A stretch of DNA of 64,000 nt from Gordionus sp. m RMFG-2023. Its lineage: Eukaryota > Nematomorpha > Gordioida > Chordodea > Parachordodidae. How positions within the stretch are numbered: the stretch's first letter is position 1; every line of letters begins with the position of its first letter. The stretch spans positions 11,323,366-11,387,365 of the forward strand of contig NC_088777.1 of NCBI RefSeq assembly GCF_954871325.1. Reading direction: 5' to 3'. A program made the translations under genes and the position numbers. Of this stretch, positions 22,901 through 35,800 are shown piece by piece. The notes beneath the pieces were generated by a model. The model saw only the letters and a program-made list of their open reading frames with translations, searched no databases and had not been told where the DNA came from.

Positions 22901-25716
22901 TTGCACGAGCTCCATCATACACTTGCCCACGTATCAAATTTATATTAAGCTATATTTTTGAAAAAAATAATTTAATAATGTGAATAATTATTACTTTGAA
23001 TTTTTCAAGATTGTTAAATATTACATCAGCTAAGGCCCAGTCATGCTTGAAACTGGGATAAATTGAAGAAACATCTCTTTTATAATGTTATTTGAGTGTC
23101 TATATATCGTGCGCAAAGTGACATCTGCTCAATGCCAGCAATGTCTGTGGTCTCATCTGCCAAAATTGAGAAGCATGGGGCAGAATTGATTTCAGTAATC
23201 AATTTTTCTAGAATGATATTATTGCAAACATCAATTATTTCATTTTGGATCCTAGGGCTAAGATATGTAGCATTTTTATTACTACTATTAATGCTCTCCA
23301 TTAATGCAGAATCTCCTAATGCTTTAAATTTTATAAGGCCACGAAAATTACCTTCGTTATCATTATTATTGAAATTCAGGCTTCCTGAATCTAAATGGCC
23401 ACGTAATGCTAATCCCTGCAACCCACAATATAGAATAGCCTCAATAATTAGTCTTATCTTGCATCTATTTTCTTTTGCAATAGTAATCCTACTTTTATCA
23501 ATATGTGATGATATGGGAATCACATCCCCACTTTGAATTGATTCTTTTGAGGAAATCATCAGTTCACAACTTTTGTGATAATTTGTTTTTTGATGATTAT
23601 CAAAAATTTCTCCAGCATCTTTGTATTTGTTAAATGGAGTCTTAACAAGGCTATTAAGCTTAACCAAATTTTTTCCAGCATATCTTGGACCAAACAGGAC
23701 ACATATCTTACAATAAGCTCCATTGTCACGGATAGAGTATAATAGCCATAACCATCTAGTAAAATAGCTGTTTTGAAATTTTAACTTTCTATTAGCACAT
23801 ACAGTTTGTGGATATTGAAAATTGAGGGGTGGAATATAAATCTATTATTAAATTAAATAAATTATTTATCATAGGTATCTTATCTTTATTACCTTTTTAA
23901 GAAGTAAATGTCTTTCTTCTAGGCTAATATTATCTTTATCCAAAAAATTGGCTATATCATATGGATGATCATTGTACTCTAGTTATGAGTATAATTCATT
24001 AAAATTATTTTAAAAAAGCCAAAATCTTTATTTAGAATAACCTTTTGATGGCTTTGGCTCTATATCCTGACTCTCAATTATTTTTCCAACAATTATTTCA
24101 TTATTTGTATTTATTATGGCAGGGGTTTTAATTACTAAAAGAAAATAATAAAAATATGTTATAAAATTATTCATACCTTTTTGCTTTTTTATAAGATGAG
24201 GATGACTAGAATCTTTATCATCATTCGTGTTTTTAAAAAAATTTCTTATGTCCATAATTATTATTTGACTAGAAAAAAATGGTAGATAAATATTTTGCCG
24301 GTAAAAATTTGAAAATAGGACTAGGTAAACTTGAAATTGAAATTAATTGATAAAATAACTTCGTAAATGATTGTGATAAATAAATGTAATTAAATATATA
24401 TTTGAATGAAAGATATATGAATAAAGATAATAAAAATAATATTAATATATAGACAATAATTTTTTTGAAAAATATATCTGACATCTGCATTTTTTGGCTT
24501 TGGGGGGGGGGGGGGGGGGGGGATTTGTACCCCTGCCCCCCCCCACCCCGCTGCGTACGCCAATGAAAGACGACTAATAATAAATGAATGCAACCAGGTT
24601 GCAATAGCTTGAATTAAATGATTTTTAGTTTTGAACATATGTTTTTTATCTGTGTTGACATAGAAATCCGGTTAATAATCATCTAATCAAAATTTTTCAT
24701 AGAAGGCTAGGCAAATGGGGGTTTAAAAATTTTTTTATAATCCCCCTTAATAACTATTTATTGGTTCAAAGGCATTTATATGAATTCAGATTACTCGTTT
24801 CTTTCTACATTTCTTAAAAAGATAGAAAAGTTGTTAATAAATTTAAACTTAATTGTGACAATTATGAATGCATACTTCGTGGGATCTAAGAGTATAATAT
24901 AATATTGTATCGAAAATTTATTTGTATATTTTTTTAGAGGTCTAGATTCTAGATCAATGACATAATGTCAATGATGTAGAAGTAGATATTATTCTCTTTT
25001 TAAGGAGAGATGTTACGTTTTGCATTAATAAAAAAACATAATAGAATACTATAAAGCGCAAGAATGATAATAATTAAAAATTTTTATTGGATGAGTAAAA
25101 TATATGCGTGATAAATATTACTCATTATTCTCCTATAAAAAGATAGGATTAGATTAAGGTAACAGTGTTGTAGGTTACGGTTAATATAAATTTTAAATGA
25201 GTGTTATTGCAGTTTAAGGATTACTATTAGTACCTAAGAAAATACTATAGGCTTAAAATTTTATTTTCCTCGTTATAGGCATTCCTGGTTTTTGTTTCAA
25301 GACAAACACAATGTGTTAGTTTACATCAATTTGAAATCATTTAGAGGAGTGAAATTAAAAACCTTTATAAAATTTAGAATTAAAAATTTTAACCCATTTA
25401 TTATTAATTCAAACTAGCTCATTTATATTTTTTTTACCATACGTTATTATGAGGCTGAATAATATTTGAAACATTAGCTTTATCTTTAACTTTCCTTTAA
25501 TATTTGTGTAGTTATTGAAATATGGTGATACATGTCATATAATATATTAATTAATTTTATAACAGTTGATTATCAATTTAATAAATTTTTAACACTTAAT
25601 TCTAAAAAAAAAAGATATTAGTATGGCATACACAAACACGGCAACCAAATCTTGAGCTAGAATCAAATTTCATAAAAATGTACAATGTATCCTCAAATAA
25701 AGATATTGAAATTTAA
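16915..25716 (+). CDS. Beta-1,3-glucuronyltransferase (B3GAT/GT43) paralogue 2, complete six-exon model
   Basis: Exons are 16915-17008, 20383-20627, 20926-21261, 21446-21659, 21739-21815 and 25615-25716; phases agree throughout (1068 nt, 355 residues). Exon 1 begins with ATG in an exon whose acceptor lies a few bases upstream and encodes a short cytosolic tail plus one hydrophobic segment (about residues 6-24), the type II Golgi anchor. Exon 2 carries the UDP-binding start (IIYIITPT, VPNVRWIVVEDT). Exon 3 carries VQRNLGIAWLRN, a roughly 60-residue insertion, and YFADDDNTY (DDD about 213-215). Exon 4 carries VGVWPVAL and ATDMAGFAVN. Exon 5 carries LESNF (catalytic Glu about 300) and LEPLADNCT. 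Exon 6 carries ILVWHTQT and a short C-terminus. Intron 1 contains a diverged hAT-like element and a MITE; the last intron contains a hAT element at 22280-24565. It is a same-strand duplicate of the gene at 4001-7457. All catalytic motifs are kept, so it is probably functional. Confidence 0.92.
17225..17420. repeat. Dispersed repeat with GAATTCG inverted motifs, copy 1
   Basis: Contains CTCGAATTCGCGGGCGA and, about 50 bp on, the inverse-like CATCGCGAATTCGGACTAAT. A related arrangement occurs at about 36085-36225. It lies in intron 1 of glucuronyltransferase paralogue 2. Ends are not defined. Confidence 0.4.
17572..19304. mobile_element. Probable old member of the poly-G hAT family
   Basis: The left end CATTGGCGTAGACAAGG with a downstream C-run, and the inverse right end (CAGTGACTTAGCCAGTATAT), resemble the family consensus. 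Flanking octamers AATGAGAG and ATTGATAG agree at 6 of 8 positions. No transposase reading frame is seen, and a MITE (18003-18215) is nested inside. It lies within intron 1 of glucuronyltransferase paralogue 2. Less certain than the other members. Confidence 0.45.
18003..18215. mobile_element. hAT-like MITE, copy C (diverged)
   Basis: Carries both inverted halves (ACCGATTTTTAAAAACGGCT-like left, GTTAGCCATTTTTAAAAATC right) and the central GCAGAAAAATATTAGC block. Terminal bases have drifted (TAGTGATGCAAAATCGCTTC). No target duplication could be assigned. Confidence 0.65.
22436..22605. repeat. Tandem minisatellite, about 36-bp unit
   Basis: Five or so units of ATATAAACCGGCATA followed by an AAAAAACTTTAAAAT tail, with small indels. 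It is confined to the left part of the hAT element at 22280-24565. Confidence 0.85.
22870..24255 (-). pseudogene. hAT transposase, N-terminal and central part (DUF4371/ZMYM-like, broken)
   Basis: Minus-strand pieces in order: MDIRNFFKNTND-type N-terminus (24028-24255); a central frame (23080-23667) with CGLQGLALRGHLD, GNFRGLIKFKALGD, SPRIQNEIIDVCNN and CFSILADETTDIAG; then a piece near 22880-22940 reading YDGARAMSGQFNGLQA. Frames are interrupted between the pieces. The C-terminal dimerisation region is missing, so this copy is not autonomous. Confidence 0.8.
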
Positions 25717-26290
25717 TTTAAATAATATAAACTTAACAATCTCATGTATTATTAGTATAACAATATATTATATCGACTTGTATTGTATTAGATTTAAATT
25801 GTTCATAAATATATATAATGTATATACTGAAAAAATATTTTAAAGATACTTTTTGATTATTTTATAATGAGGTAATTTATTGTTAAAAACTCAAATTTTC
25901 AAACCCAGTTCATCATTCTTTTGGGAAATTTTATTTTATATTATATCATATTTTGCAAGCATTTTAATTTTCAGAATAACTAATATAACTTTGATAAAGA
26001 TATTTTTAAAATAAAAAATGGCTAAAGAGCGAAATTTTGCCGAGCCCTAATTGGCAAACCTTATAAAATTAAAAGTTATAACTGATTTCAATCTTTTTTA
26101 ATAGTTTTATAGTTGATTTTCAAAAACAAATATCTAATACTCTTTTAAATATTATTTTCGGAACGAGTGAGCAATTCACGGGGAGTAAATCCATGCATGG
26201 GACTGTTATTGGAAATAAAAATTTTATTAATTTTTCGTAAGGCTGTGTCCTTAATATTAATGGTATAAAATAATAAAATAGTGTTCTAAA
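25717..26290. other. AT-rich intergenic DNA after glucuronyltransferase paralogue 2
   Basis: Downstream of the stop at 25716. Likely contains the 3' UTR and polyadenylation site, but AT richness makes signals non-specific. No gene is seen. Confidence 0.3.
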
Positions 26291-26897
26291 CAAGGACATG
26301 GAACGGAATGTTTCGCGAACGGAACTTAGCATTCCAGAATCTTTCCGGAACGGTCCTGACACGTTCCTAAAAATTTATATAAATTTCTAATTTATTTCTA
26401 TAATTAAAAAAAATAAAAAATTTTAATCCATCTAACAGTTGCATAATCAAGTTCCTTTTTGTTAAATAATAATAAATAATAATTAATAATATTAACTAGC
26501 AAAGTAATAACAAGCAAACAAGTAGTAGGTTAAAAAATTAAACAGAGGGGAAACATTTTTATCAAATTAAAAAATTTAGTTAACTATTTTTTTTTATGGA
26601 AAATTTTATTTTTTATAGTAATAAAAAATCATCCAAAGCCAGGTAAGTGTTGAACGTTGTTTTTCGACACTCAAATTTATATTAACACACCAAAGGACTA
26701 ATATGAATTATTATCCTTTAAAAAATATATATTGATTCATTTAATAATTAAATGAAGATAAACTAAAATGTGATTTAAAAAATATATTTAGATATTTCTC
26801 TAGGAAAGTTCCGAAAAGTGGAACGAGCAGAGCAGGAACGGACCAATTTATTTTGGCCGGAACGGGAACGCAAAAATGCCCTTATTCCGGGTCCCTG
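26291..26897. mobile_element. Non-autonomous hAT element with GGAACG subterminal motifs
   Basis: The ends CAAGGACATGGAACGG and (inverse right) CAGGGACCCGGAATAAGG are bounded by identical octamers GTTCTAAA (26283-26290 and 26898-26905). GGAAC/GTTCC motifs are clustered within about 100 bp of each end; the centre is AT-rich with no reading frame. Partial copies occur at 480-745 and 39125-39173. Confidence 0.85.
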
Positions 26898-29348
26898 GTT
26901 CTAAATTATTTTTCATGATTTACAAAAAATTTTTTTTAGATAATAGAAATAAATAAATTTAATCAAATTTTGCTTAAAATTTATGAATTTGGGTAATTTT
27001 ATGAAAAACTAGTAAATAATATAGGTTGTTATTTTTCATATTTTATTATCGTTTTTTGGTTTTTTTGGTTATTTTTTCTTTTTTGTTTTTTTTTGTTTTC
27101 CTTTATTTTAATTTTTACCAACTTTAAGCAAAAATTAATAGTAGATTTTCATGTTTCATAATTTTATGCAGTTGGCGAAAATTTATAAATTTAAAGGGTT
27201 TTTTTTCAATATTTTTCGGACACAAAAATAAAAAATATTTGTTTAAAAAGAATGTGATTTTTTTTTTTTAATTTATAAGTTATTGTCACATTCTTATGGT
27301 TTGCAAATGACTTGAAAAGTCTTTCAAAAAAGTGCTTTGAGTCTCCACTCTCCTCGAGTAACTTATTTTAAATATTTTTAATGCCCATTTTGTTTGCATA
27401 GATTGATGTGATATTCAAACTTTAAAAAAAAGAAGTTTTATTTATATAATATGAGTTAATAAATTTTAAAAAAATCCGCAAGGTGTCCAATATAAATAGG
27501 AATTATATAAGCGTATAATATATTTTTAGTAAAAAAAAATTTCCTAGAGTTATATCATTTAGAGAAAAGCGGGCTCAATATATTCCAGGTTATATTACCA
27601 TTGTTAAGTACAGAATTCGATAGTTTTTTTAAAGATTTCTATGAAGTTTTGATATATAATATAGAGAATAGAAAAGAGAGAGTTGAGAATTTTTTATTCT
27701 AAATATCTTGGATTGGGAATCAAAAAGATTTATGAAATTTCTGGGTCAATTTGAAAAATCGGATATTGGGCGTAAAATTCGAATGACAGGTCATGATCTT
27801 AATTCAGGATTTTCAACTTTTTAGAATTCAAAATTGGTACAAATAGTTTTTGTAGACCAGAAATCTGCAAGGCCAGGCCCGACTTGGCCAATTAATGTTT
27901 TTTGCATAAGTGGCCGGGTCTGTTATTAAAATGTTTTCTAGCATATCGAGATCCAATATTTTTTTTTATAATTTACCTGCCCAGTTTGTTAAATTTTTTT
28001 ACAAAACAAGCTCAGACCGTTTAATTCTTTTAGACAAATTGCTCGAGGCGGCCAAAAATTATCCTATTATCTTCTACCGAAATAAACGGTTCTGTCTAAG
28101 ACCTGATACCAAGTTCGTAGACCGTTAGCATTATCTAGGGACAGTGGCATCAATGACCTTTACAATCTCGAAGGTAGGGGAGCTTATTTTTTAGAAAATA
28201 TTTTAAAAATTATAATGTTTTTAAGATATTTTTTTAAAAAAAGTATTTTGTCAAAGCTCTAAGATCTTTGGTTTTATATCACACATAAATTCATTCATTC
28301 ATTTAGCACGTTACTAGTCCTGAACGTGAATTATGCAACCTCCTCATATAATCGCACCGGTTTTTTTTGCAAGGAAGTCGAAAAAATTTGTTACAGCTAG
28401 AAAAATATAAGATACTAAAAATCTCTTCCTATTTATTTGTATAAATATATACAAATTAAATATTAGAAAGTGTAACAAAATATAAAACGTATCTTTTAAA
28501 ACGGAATATTTCAAAATGATAAAGATTGCCTCTTTTTTTTGCATTTACTATCATAATAAATTCTTGCAATTATTATTTTCCAATCCCACTATAATTCTTT
28601 AAAAATATTTTGACCACCCATAGCTAAAAACCTGTTTAAATTATTTATGTTTTCTTCCATTTTTAAATTGTAAATCAAATCAATTAAAATCTCACATATA
28701 AATAAAAATAATTAAATTAATGAATCTCCCTTTAATTAACCTACGATAAAATTTATACTTTGTTAATTTGAAATTAAACTTTTCATCCTTTAAGGTTTAA
28801 CAGATCTACCTAGATATTCCCTATGTCCATCTAACTAGGATAAATTAGGTTAGGTGAAAAATTAAAAATAGGATCTACACGTTTGTAGGAAAGCCCTACA
28901 TACTTGTACACGCAACATTCCGAAGACTGTCGTAATCGCCCATAAGCTGAGACAAAAAAAATTAGAATTGGGTATATATTTAACCACTTTATGGGATAGG
29001 GAAAGAGCTATTTTTAATTAAATGCCTATGTTAAATTATTAAATTCTGTTGGTGTTGATTAGCATTATGAAAAATTTAAAATTTTTATATTGTGTTGACC
29101 ATCTAAGATATATATATAATTAAATAAATAATTAATAAATTTTTAATAAATTTTTAATCTTGTATTTTGTAGCTTTTTTATCTTGCTACTCCACTGAGAT
29201 TCCCAATTCATTTTACCTGAAAAATCCTAGAGTCCATCATAAAGATGAAAATTTTTTTTTATGTAATTAAGAGAAAAAAATGAGTGTGAAATTTTTAAGT
29301 AATAATATAAAATGTAAAGAAGCAAGAATATAAAAAAGATCATCATTA
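26898..29348. other. AT-rich intergenic region between glucuronyltransferase and TMEM39
   Basis: No supported exon. It includes a T-rich tract (about 27050-27120) and, at 27846-27910, a GGCCCG-type repeat end (ATCTGCAAGGCCAGGCCCG) related to the insertion at 44278-44647. Confidence 0.35.
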
Positions 29349-29349
29349 A

Positions 29350-29580
29350 AGCTATAAGAATACGAAACGGTAAAGTGAAAACTAAAATAAGATTTATATA
29401 AATAAAATATATGCTAAGAAATATAAAGGTTGCAATATTAAATATTTATGTAGATAAAAAAATTATCCATATAAGAATATAAAACTGTAAAGTGAAAACT
29501 AAAATAATATTTAAATATAAACAAAGAAATATAAAAAAAGGTTGTTACAATAAATATTTACGTGGTACTTGATAAAAAAA
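29350..29580. repeat. Imperfect tandem duplication (about 120-bp unit)
   Basis: Two successive units share ATAAGAATA, GGTAAAGTGAAAACTAAAAT or TGTAAAGTGAAAACTAAAAT, then AAGAAATATAAA and AATATTTA. It lies about 270 bp upstream of the proposed TMEM39 start codon, so it may overlap its promoter or 5' UTR. Confidence 0.65.
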
Positions 29581-29848
29581 CGTTTAGATACAACAGAAAA
29601 ACGCTAGATTTTTCTCTAATCCATCAAACTGTATATTTAAAATAGGGGAAAATGAGGAGATTTCACAAGTTTATGGGTAAGAAGCCGCACATACTTGGGA
29701 GTATTACTTCAACGTCTGTGGTTTAATTTAAAAAGAGTTGGCCAGAGAAACAGCCTACTCCCATAAATGTTTATATATATAAGGCAATTACATCGTAAAA
29801 AAAATTGACAAATATTTAATATCAGAAAATAAACAATCAAATTTGACG

Positions 29849-32800
29849 ATGATTGATATGTCTATTAAGAATTTGAGATATAACAAGTTTGTATCTTCTC
29901 CTTATTTTATTTTTGCTCAAGTGTATGGATATGTTACATCAGGATTTGCCTGATATTCCATTAGATAACGAATTATTATACCATTTTCTTAGTTCTACCT
30001 TTTCTATTTTATCATTGATTTTACAATATATACAAATATATAAAACAATATGGTGGCTTCCCCAATCGCATACTCCTTATGCATTAGTATATAATTATTT
30101 AATTTATAATTTTTAATTCTTCATAGAATTTCTATTTAATGGATTTATACTTGATGGTATATGTTATTATAATTTTAATAAAACCATTTATTATGACAAT
30201 AAAATCCAAAGAATCATATGTAAGATAAATTTAATTTTTTAATATAAATGCTAAATTAGGGAGAAATGTTTTGTACTAATAGATTTACATTGTCAAAATA
30301 TATAAATGCTGGTCTGAACTTATTATTTATTGGTTTATTTGTCATTCAGATACTGAGTTTTTATTATGTATTCCAAACATATGATGTTTTAAGACTACTC
30401 TTTTTAATTTATCCGTAAGTTTTTAATAAAATATTGGTAATATTATTTTGGAATCTAGTATTTTTATATATCTCATTTTGTATCATAACCAAATCCATTT
30501 TAATCCAAAGTTTTGGACCTCATTTAATTTATATCAAATTTGTGGGACATTTAAAAATGAAAATCTACATATTGAAAAATCTATCAAAGTAATTTTTTTT
30601 TAAATTTTAGCTTATATAATTGTAATTATAGCATAATTGTATGGATATATCAGTTTATCCAGCTCACATTTACAAAGAAATCAATCATTTAAACCAATTC
30701 ATACATTTAAACATTAAGAATATTTTGTATAATACAATTATCATAGCATATTATGCATGCTTTCTACCTTGTGTTATGGCACCAGTAAAAATTTTCATGA
30801 TTAACATGGAAAAATAACCATTTATTTTTTTACAAATAGCCAATCATTAATTATAATTTAAGAGATATCATTTTACTTTCAATGATTATAACTGTGACAA
30901 CTCTAGCTCATAGTATTTATCATACATTTTCTTATAAAAATGTTGATGAAATTTACAAAATCTGCATCCATTTTGATTATATAATGGCTGACACATCTCA
31001 GAATATAAACAACCATTCCCAGTAAATTAGTTAGTATTTAATAAACATTTATAAATATCATGCCAATTTTAGCTTTAATGAATATAAAATTTTTAAATTA
31101 ATCTTATATTTGGTTGGGCCTCCATATATCTGAATAATGTTTTAAAAAGGGCTCACTAGGAATTGGTTTAAATCAAACAACCAGAACCTTTTTAAATGTC
31201 TTAGAACTAGTACTCTTAAAATTTTCATGAAAATTGTTCCTCATTTTAAAAGATTTATTTAATGTTTAAGTTTTTTTACATTGCTTTTAAACCAGAGGAG
31301 AATTCTCTAGACCAAATCAAATATAAGATCCAAAACTTATTAAAAATTTCTAACATCTTTTTTATTTTACTTTTTAGACAATTCTCAAAATCAAAAAAAT
31401 ATTACTACCATATTGATCATTTTAAGCAGAGATTCGAACCGAACCCGGAGAAGTGAACCCGGGTTTTTAGAAAAAAACTCTGAACCCGAACCGAACCTGA
31501 ACCCCATTTATAAAATTTTCAAAACCCCGAACCAAACCCAAGAATTTTATTTGAACCCGGGTTCAACCGGGTTCAGTGTATTATTTAAAATCATATATTA
31601 ATATATGTAAATACAAATATTATATTTTCAAATTTCCAATTAAATGAAGTGTTAATAAATTTTAAACAACTTAATTCATTTATGCCATTTTTAAATTTAT
31701 TCTCGATTCCTATTGGAGTGTTAAAAATTTTTAAACAAATGAATTAATTTACGCCATTTATTTTTAAATTTATTCTCGATTCCTATTGGAGTGTTAAAAA
31801 TTTTTAAACAATTGAATTAATTTACGCCATTTTTTTAAATTTTTATCTTATTATTCTTAAAGATTATTAATTAGAAGAAAATGTTTAACAAATCAAAGTA
31901 AAAATTATTATATTGTTAACTTAAAAAATTCTAAACATCTAACTTAAAAATTGTTAAATGTAGGGCAGTTTTTGAGAACTTATTAAAATGATTTTAATAT
32001 TATATGCTAATCATTTATTTTTGGTTCAGATTAATTTTTACAAGATATTAATGAAGTGCATATTATAAATGAAATTAAATTTATAAATATCTTTTTTTTA
32101 ATTCTGAAATCATTGCTATTTAAAAAAATTGTTCTCTTTTTATAGATTTAAGATTAAAGACAAAGTCATATTTGATAAGCATTTTACCCTTAATACAATA
32201 GAAAAAAAATCAATATGTTCATATTGCAAAGTAAAAATGTCTGGTAATCACTTGTCAAATTTAGAAAGACACCTGGAAAGAAATCACAACAATGAATATT
32301 TAAATTATTTAAATGAAAAAACCAAATATCAGGAATTGTTTTTGGCAAAAAAACCTAAAATCAATATAGAAACCTTTTTTCCAAAAAAGCATATAAGTAT
32401 AAATATATCATCTAATGATTTGATGAGTTCTATACTAGAACTTGTTACTGTAAATGGCCGGCCTTTATCAATTATTGAAGATTCGGGATTTCAAAGAATT
32501 ATAAATCCACTCCTATCTGGGCTCAATTTAGTTATAAACAAAGAAAATTTATCAAGAACTATTAATAAAACAGCCCAATCAATTAGAGACAAAATATCGA
32601 GAGAGGTAGAAGGAAGATTAATAAGTTTAAAAGTTGATGAACGACTAGATAGGTCAATTCTTGGTGTAAATATTCAATTTATATCAAAGTCCATTATAAA
32701 TTTGAGGACTCTTGGAATTGTAGAGCTGAAAAAGAGATGTACAGGAGAATATATAAAAGAGAATATATTAAAAACTTTACTAAAATTTAAAATTAATATT

Positions 32801-35800
32801 GAACAAATATACACAATTACTTCTGATAATGGTTGTAATTTTTTAAGAGCTATAAATCTCCTGCAACCTGAAACTGATTATGATATAAGGAGTGAATCAG
32901 CATATGAGGAAAATATGGATGTAAATGTATATAAATATGATATTGATGATATACAAAATACTTTTTTATCAACTATTATATCCTATCCGATTTATAGTGT
33001 ACGGTGTGCAGCTCACACACATCAGCTGGCACTTCAAGATGCTATAAAATTATCACCTATTGTGGAAACCATTGCAAAAGCTAGGAGCCTAAATTTAAAA
33101 TTAAGACATCCCACTTACCAAAAGTTATTAAAAAATATGAAACTCCCTAAGCCTGTGTTAGATTGCCACAGATGGCATTCAACCCATGATATGTTAGAAA
33201 GGCTGATTTTACTAAAACCAATATCGAAGATTTTTTTCAGAGCAATCTGATTATTTATTGACTGAAGATTGGAAAGAGATAATAACGATTGTTGAAATTT
33301 TAAAACCGCTAAAAATCGCAACCAAACAATTCCAATCTGAACAGTTAACACTGACAGATTTTTATGCAGCATGGTTAAGATGCTGCATCGAACTGGAAAA
33401 AAATCCAAACCATTTTGCTCAATCTATATTCGTGTCTTAAGAACAGAGAATAAAGGTTTATAAAGAACGAAATTCTCTTAGCTGCCATATACCTGGACCC
33501 AAGATACAAGGTTAATTAAAAGCTTAGTAAATTAATTATTTTATGGAATACTTAAATATAAACAATATAAATCCTTGAATATTACAGGTATTACTTAGTG
33601 ATGATGATAAGATTTGTGAGAAAAGGCATCTTGTCAATTTATGGAGACGAATTAAAAGCTTAACAACGCCGATTTTATCTGATGATATTAGTTCCGATGA
33701 AGTTATTGAACAAGAAGATGATTTAGAGAAATTGATACAACTTAAAGAAAGGCAGGAGAAAATACTTAAAAGAGGGCCAACGATTGCTGAGAAAAGTATT
33801 GGAACAATAATTACTGGATTTAGCGATTATAAAAGATTAGATAAGAAGGAAAATATTTTGCATTTTTGGGAGTCTGCTAAGCTGGAACACCTGAATTATA
33901 TATTTTATCTAAAATCTTATTTGCTGTTCCTGCAACCCAAGTTAATTTATCATATTTTCACATATAAATACATTTAACATAGGTTAGCGTTGAAAGATCT
34001 TTTTCACATTTGAAATTCATTCTTTCACCACATAGATCGAGGATGAGTGAACAACTCTTGGAAGATATTATGCTAATACGTCTAAATAAAATTTTTAAAA
34101 TTGATACATGACTATATGCTTTGTATTTTTAACTATATTTGCCTATAAATAAAATAAAAAATTTATTTTTTATATCAAATTTATGTCTAGTTTTTTATTA
34201 TGATTTAAATATAGAATTTTTTTTATCAACTCAAAAATTCTTGAACTCGAACCAAACCCGGGTTCAAAAATATTTCCCTGAACCGAACCCGAATCGAACC
34301 CACCTTTTTTTTTATACCCCGAACCGAACCCGGGCAAAAATTTTATCGGGTTCGCATCCCTGATTTTAAGATTTTAGTCTATTTTTTCTAAAAAAAAATT
34401 AAATATTACAACTCTAATCTTTATGGAAATTTAAAATATATTTAGGGCTGCACTGATACACAATTTTTTCACCATCCAATCCTACATTTATTTCAAAAAA
34501 TACCTAATACCAATATTTACATGGATTTTTTTTGTCATTATATTTTATAAGATAATGAAATAATAATAATCTACATATAAATTTTCTTTTAAAAGTGTTT
34601 TAATCAGAATATTCACTTATTCTGGCTCTTAAAAATCAAAAAAACTTAAAGCTTCACTAAAAATATGTCTTATCATTAAATTTGTAACTCAATATTTTAT
34701 CCAAAAAAAATATTACCAAATCCTGAAGATTTGGGTCATAGGTGACACATGGGTTTGGATATCTATTAGCACAATCTCCGGTTTAGGCAAAATTTATCTG
34801 CCTATAATATTGAGCTAGCCATTTATAAAAATTGGCTGAAATCGAGCCGTTTAACAACACTACCACCAGCTGTGCTAAAGACTAATTCTGATACACTTGT
34901 TGCAGGAAATATCAAATACTAACGTTCAGGGTTTGTCAGAGATGGAAACCAGGGCTTAACCCTCCAATAATCTAGAGGATCGCGTATTCTAAAATATTGA
35001 CATCTTTGTTAATTAATCTAATTTATATTCCTTATGATTTTTATTTACTTTAAGTTCATTCTTAATATAAAAAAACAATGGAATTAACAATAGACAAATA
35101 AAAATATACAAAAATTTTGGGCAATTAATTTTCTTTATATTAGTTTATTAATATACTTTTACCACTATCGTTAAAAAATTTTAAAAAAAATTTAACATTT
35201 TTATTTTATAAGATATATTTTTATGGGAGTTATGAAGATTTATTATGAGGGAAATTAATTCAAAAATATGCATAAAATTGGTATCGGGTAAATTTTAGAA
35301 AATTTTGACAGATTGAATAATTTTTATAAAATTCCAATATAGATGGCGATCCAATATTGGTAAAGCCCTTGAATCTGCCAATATTTTTAGCAAATTTTCT
35401 TGTAATTATTTTATAATTTTCCCATTTTGCCAAATTATTTTAAAAAAACTGACTTATTTTAAAAAAAATTTCTAAAATGTTTTTTTTAGGCTGTGCCCCC
35501 AAAATCATTTTAGAAAAATTCAAAATTTCAAAACTTTCGCATTCAAAATTTTATTAAAAGCGTAATGTTAAAATTTTTAGATTTATAAAATATTTCTAAA
35601 TATCTTACATTTATTTATTATTAAAGTTTCGAAAGTTTATAAATTTAATTTTTTGACGTGTTGGTCACAGCCATATAATGTACTTAATAATAATACCTAT
35701 TATTTTATTAAAACAGTCTTAACGATAAAGTCATCTGTGATACAACAAATATTCAAGAATCAGAGTTTTTGCAGTCTCCATACTTTGTAAAAAAAAAAAT

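Larger units (their letters stand above)
22280..24565 (-). mobile_element. hAT transposon, poly-G family, in last intron of glucuronyltransferase paralogue 2
   Basis: The ends CAGGCGCGTACGCAGG and (inverse right) CATTGGCGTACGCAGCGGGG are bounded by perfect 8-bp duplications AAAGACGA (22272-22279 and 24566-24573). G runs of roughly 14 and 20 nt lie inside the ends. It encodes the N-terminal part of a transposase on the minus strand and has a tandem array at its left. Confidence 0.9.
31427..34362 (+). mobile_element. hAT transposon with GAACCCGG subterminal repeats, near full length
   Basis: 2.9 kb, with ends CAGAGATTCGAACCGAACC and (inverse right) CAGGGATGCGAACCC, and perfect 8-bp duplications ATTTTAAG (31419-31426 and 34363-34370). 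Both ends carry several AACCGAACCC/GAACCCGGG copies, likely transposase-binding sites. It encodes a hAT transposase on the plus strand and sits in the last intron of TMEM39. Confidence 0.93.

Noticed and set aside
34905-34990. CAGGGTTTGTCAGAGATGG as a possible hAT end
   Set aside because: No inverse partner or target duplication could be found.
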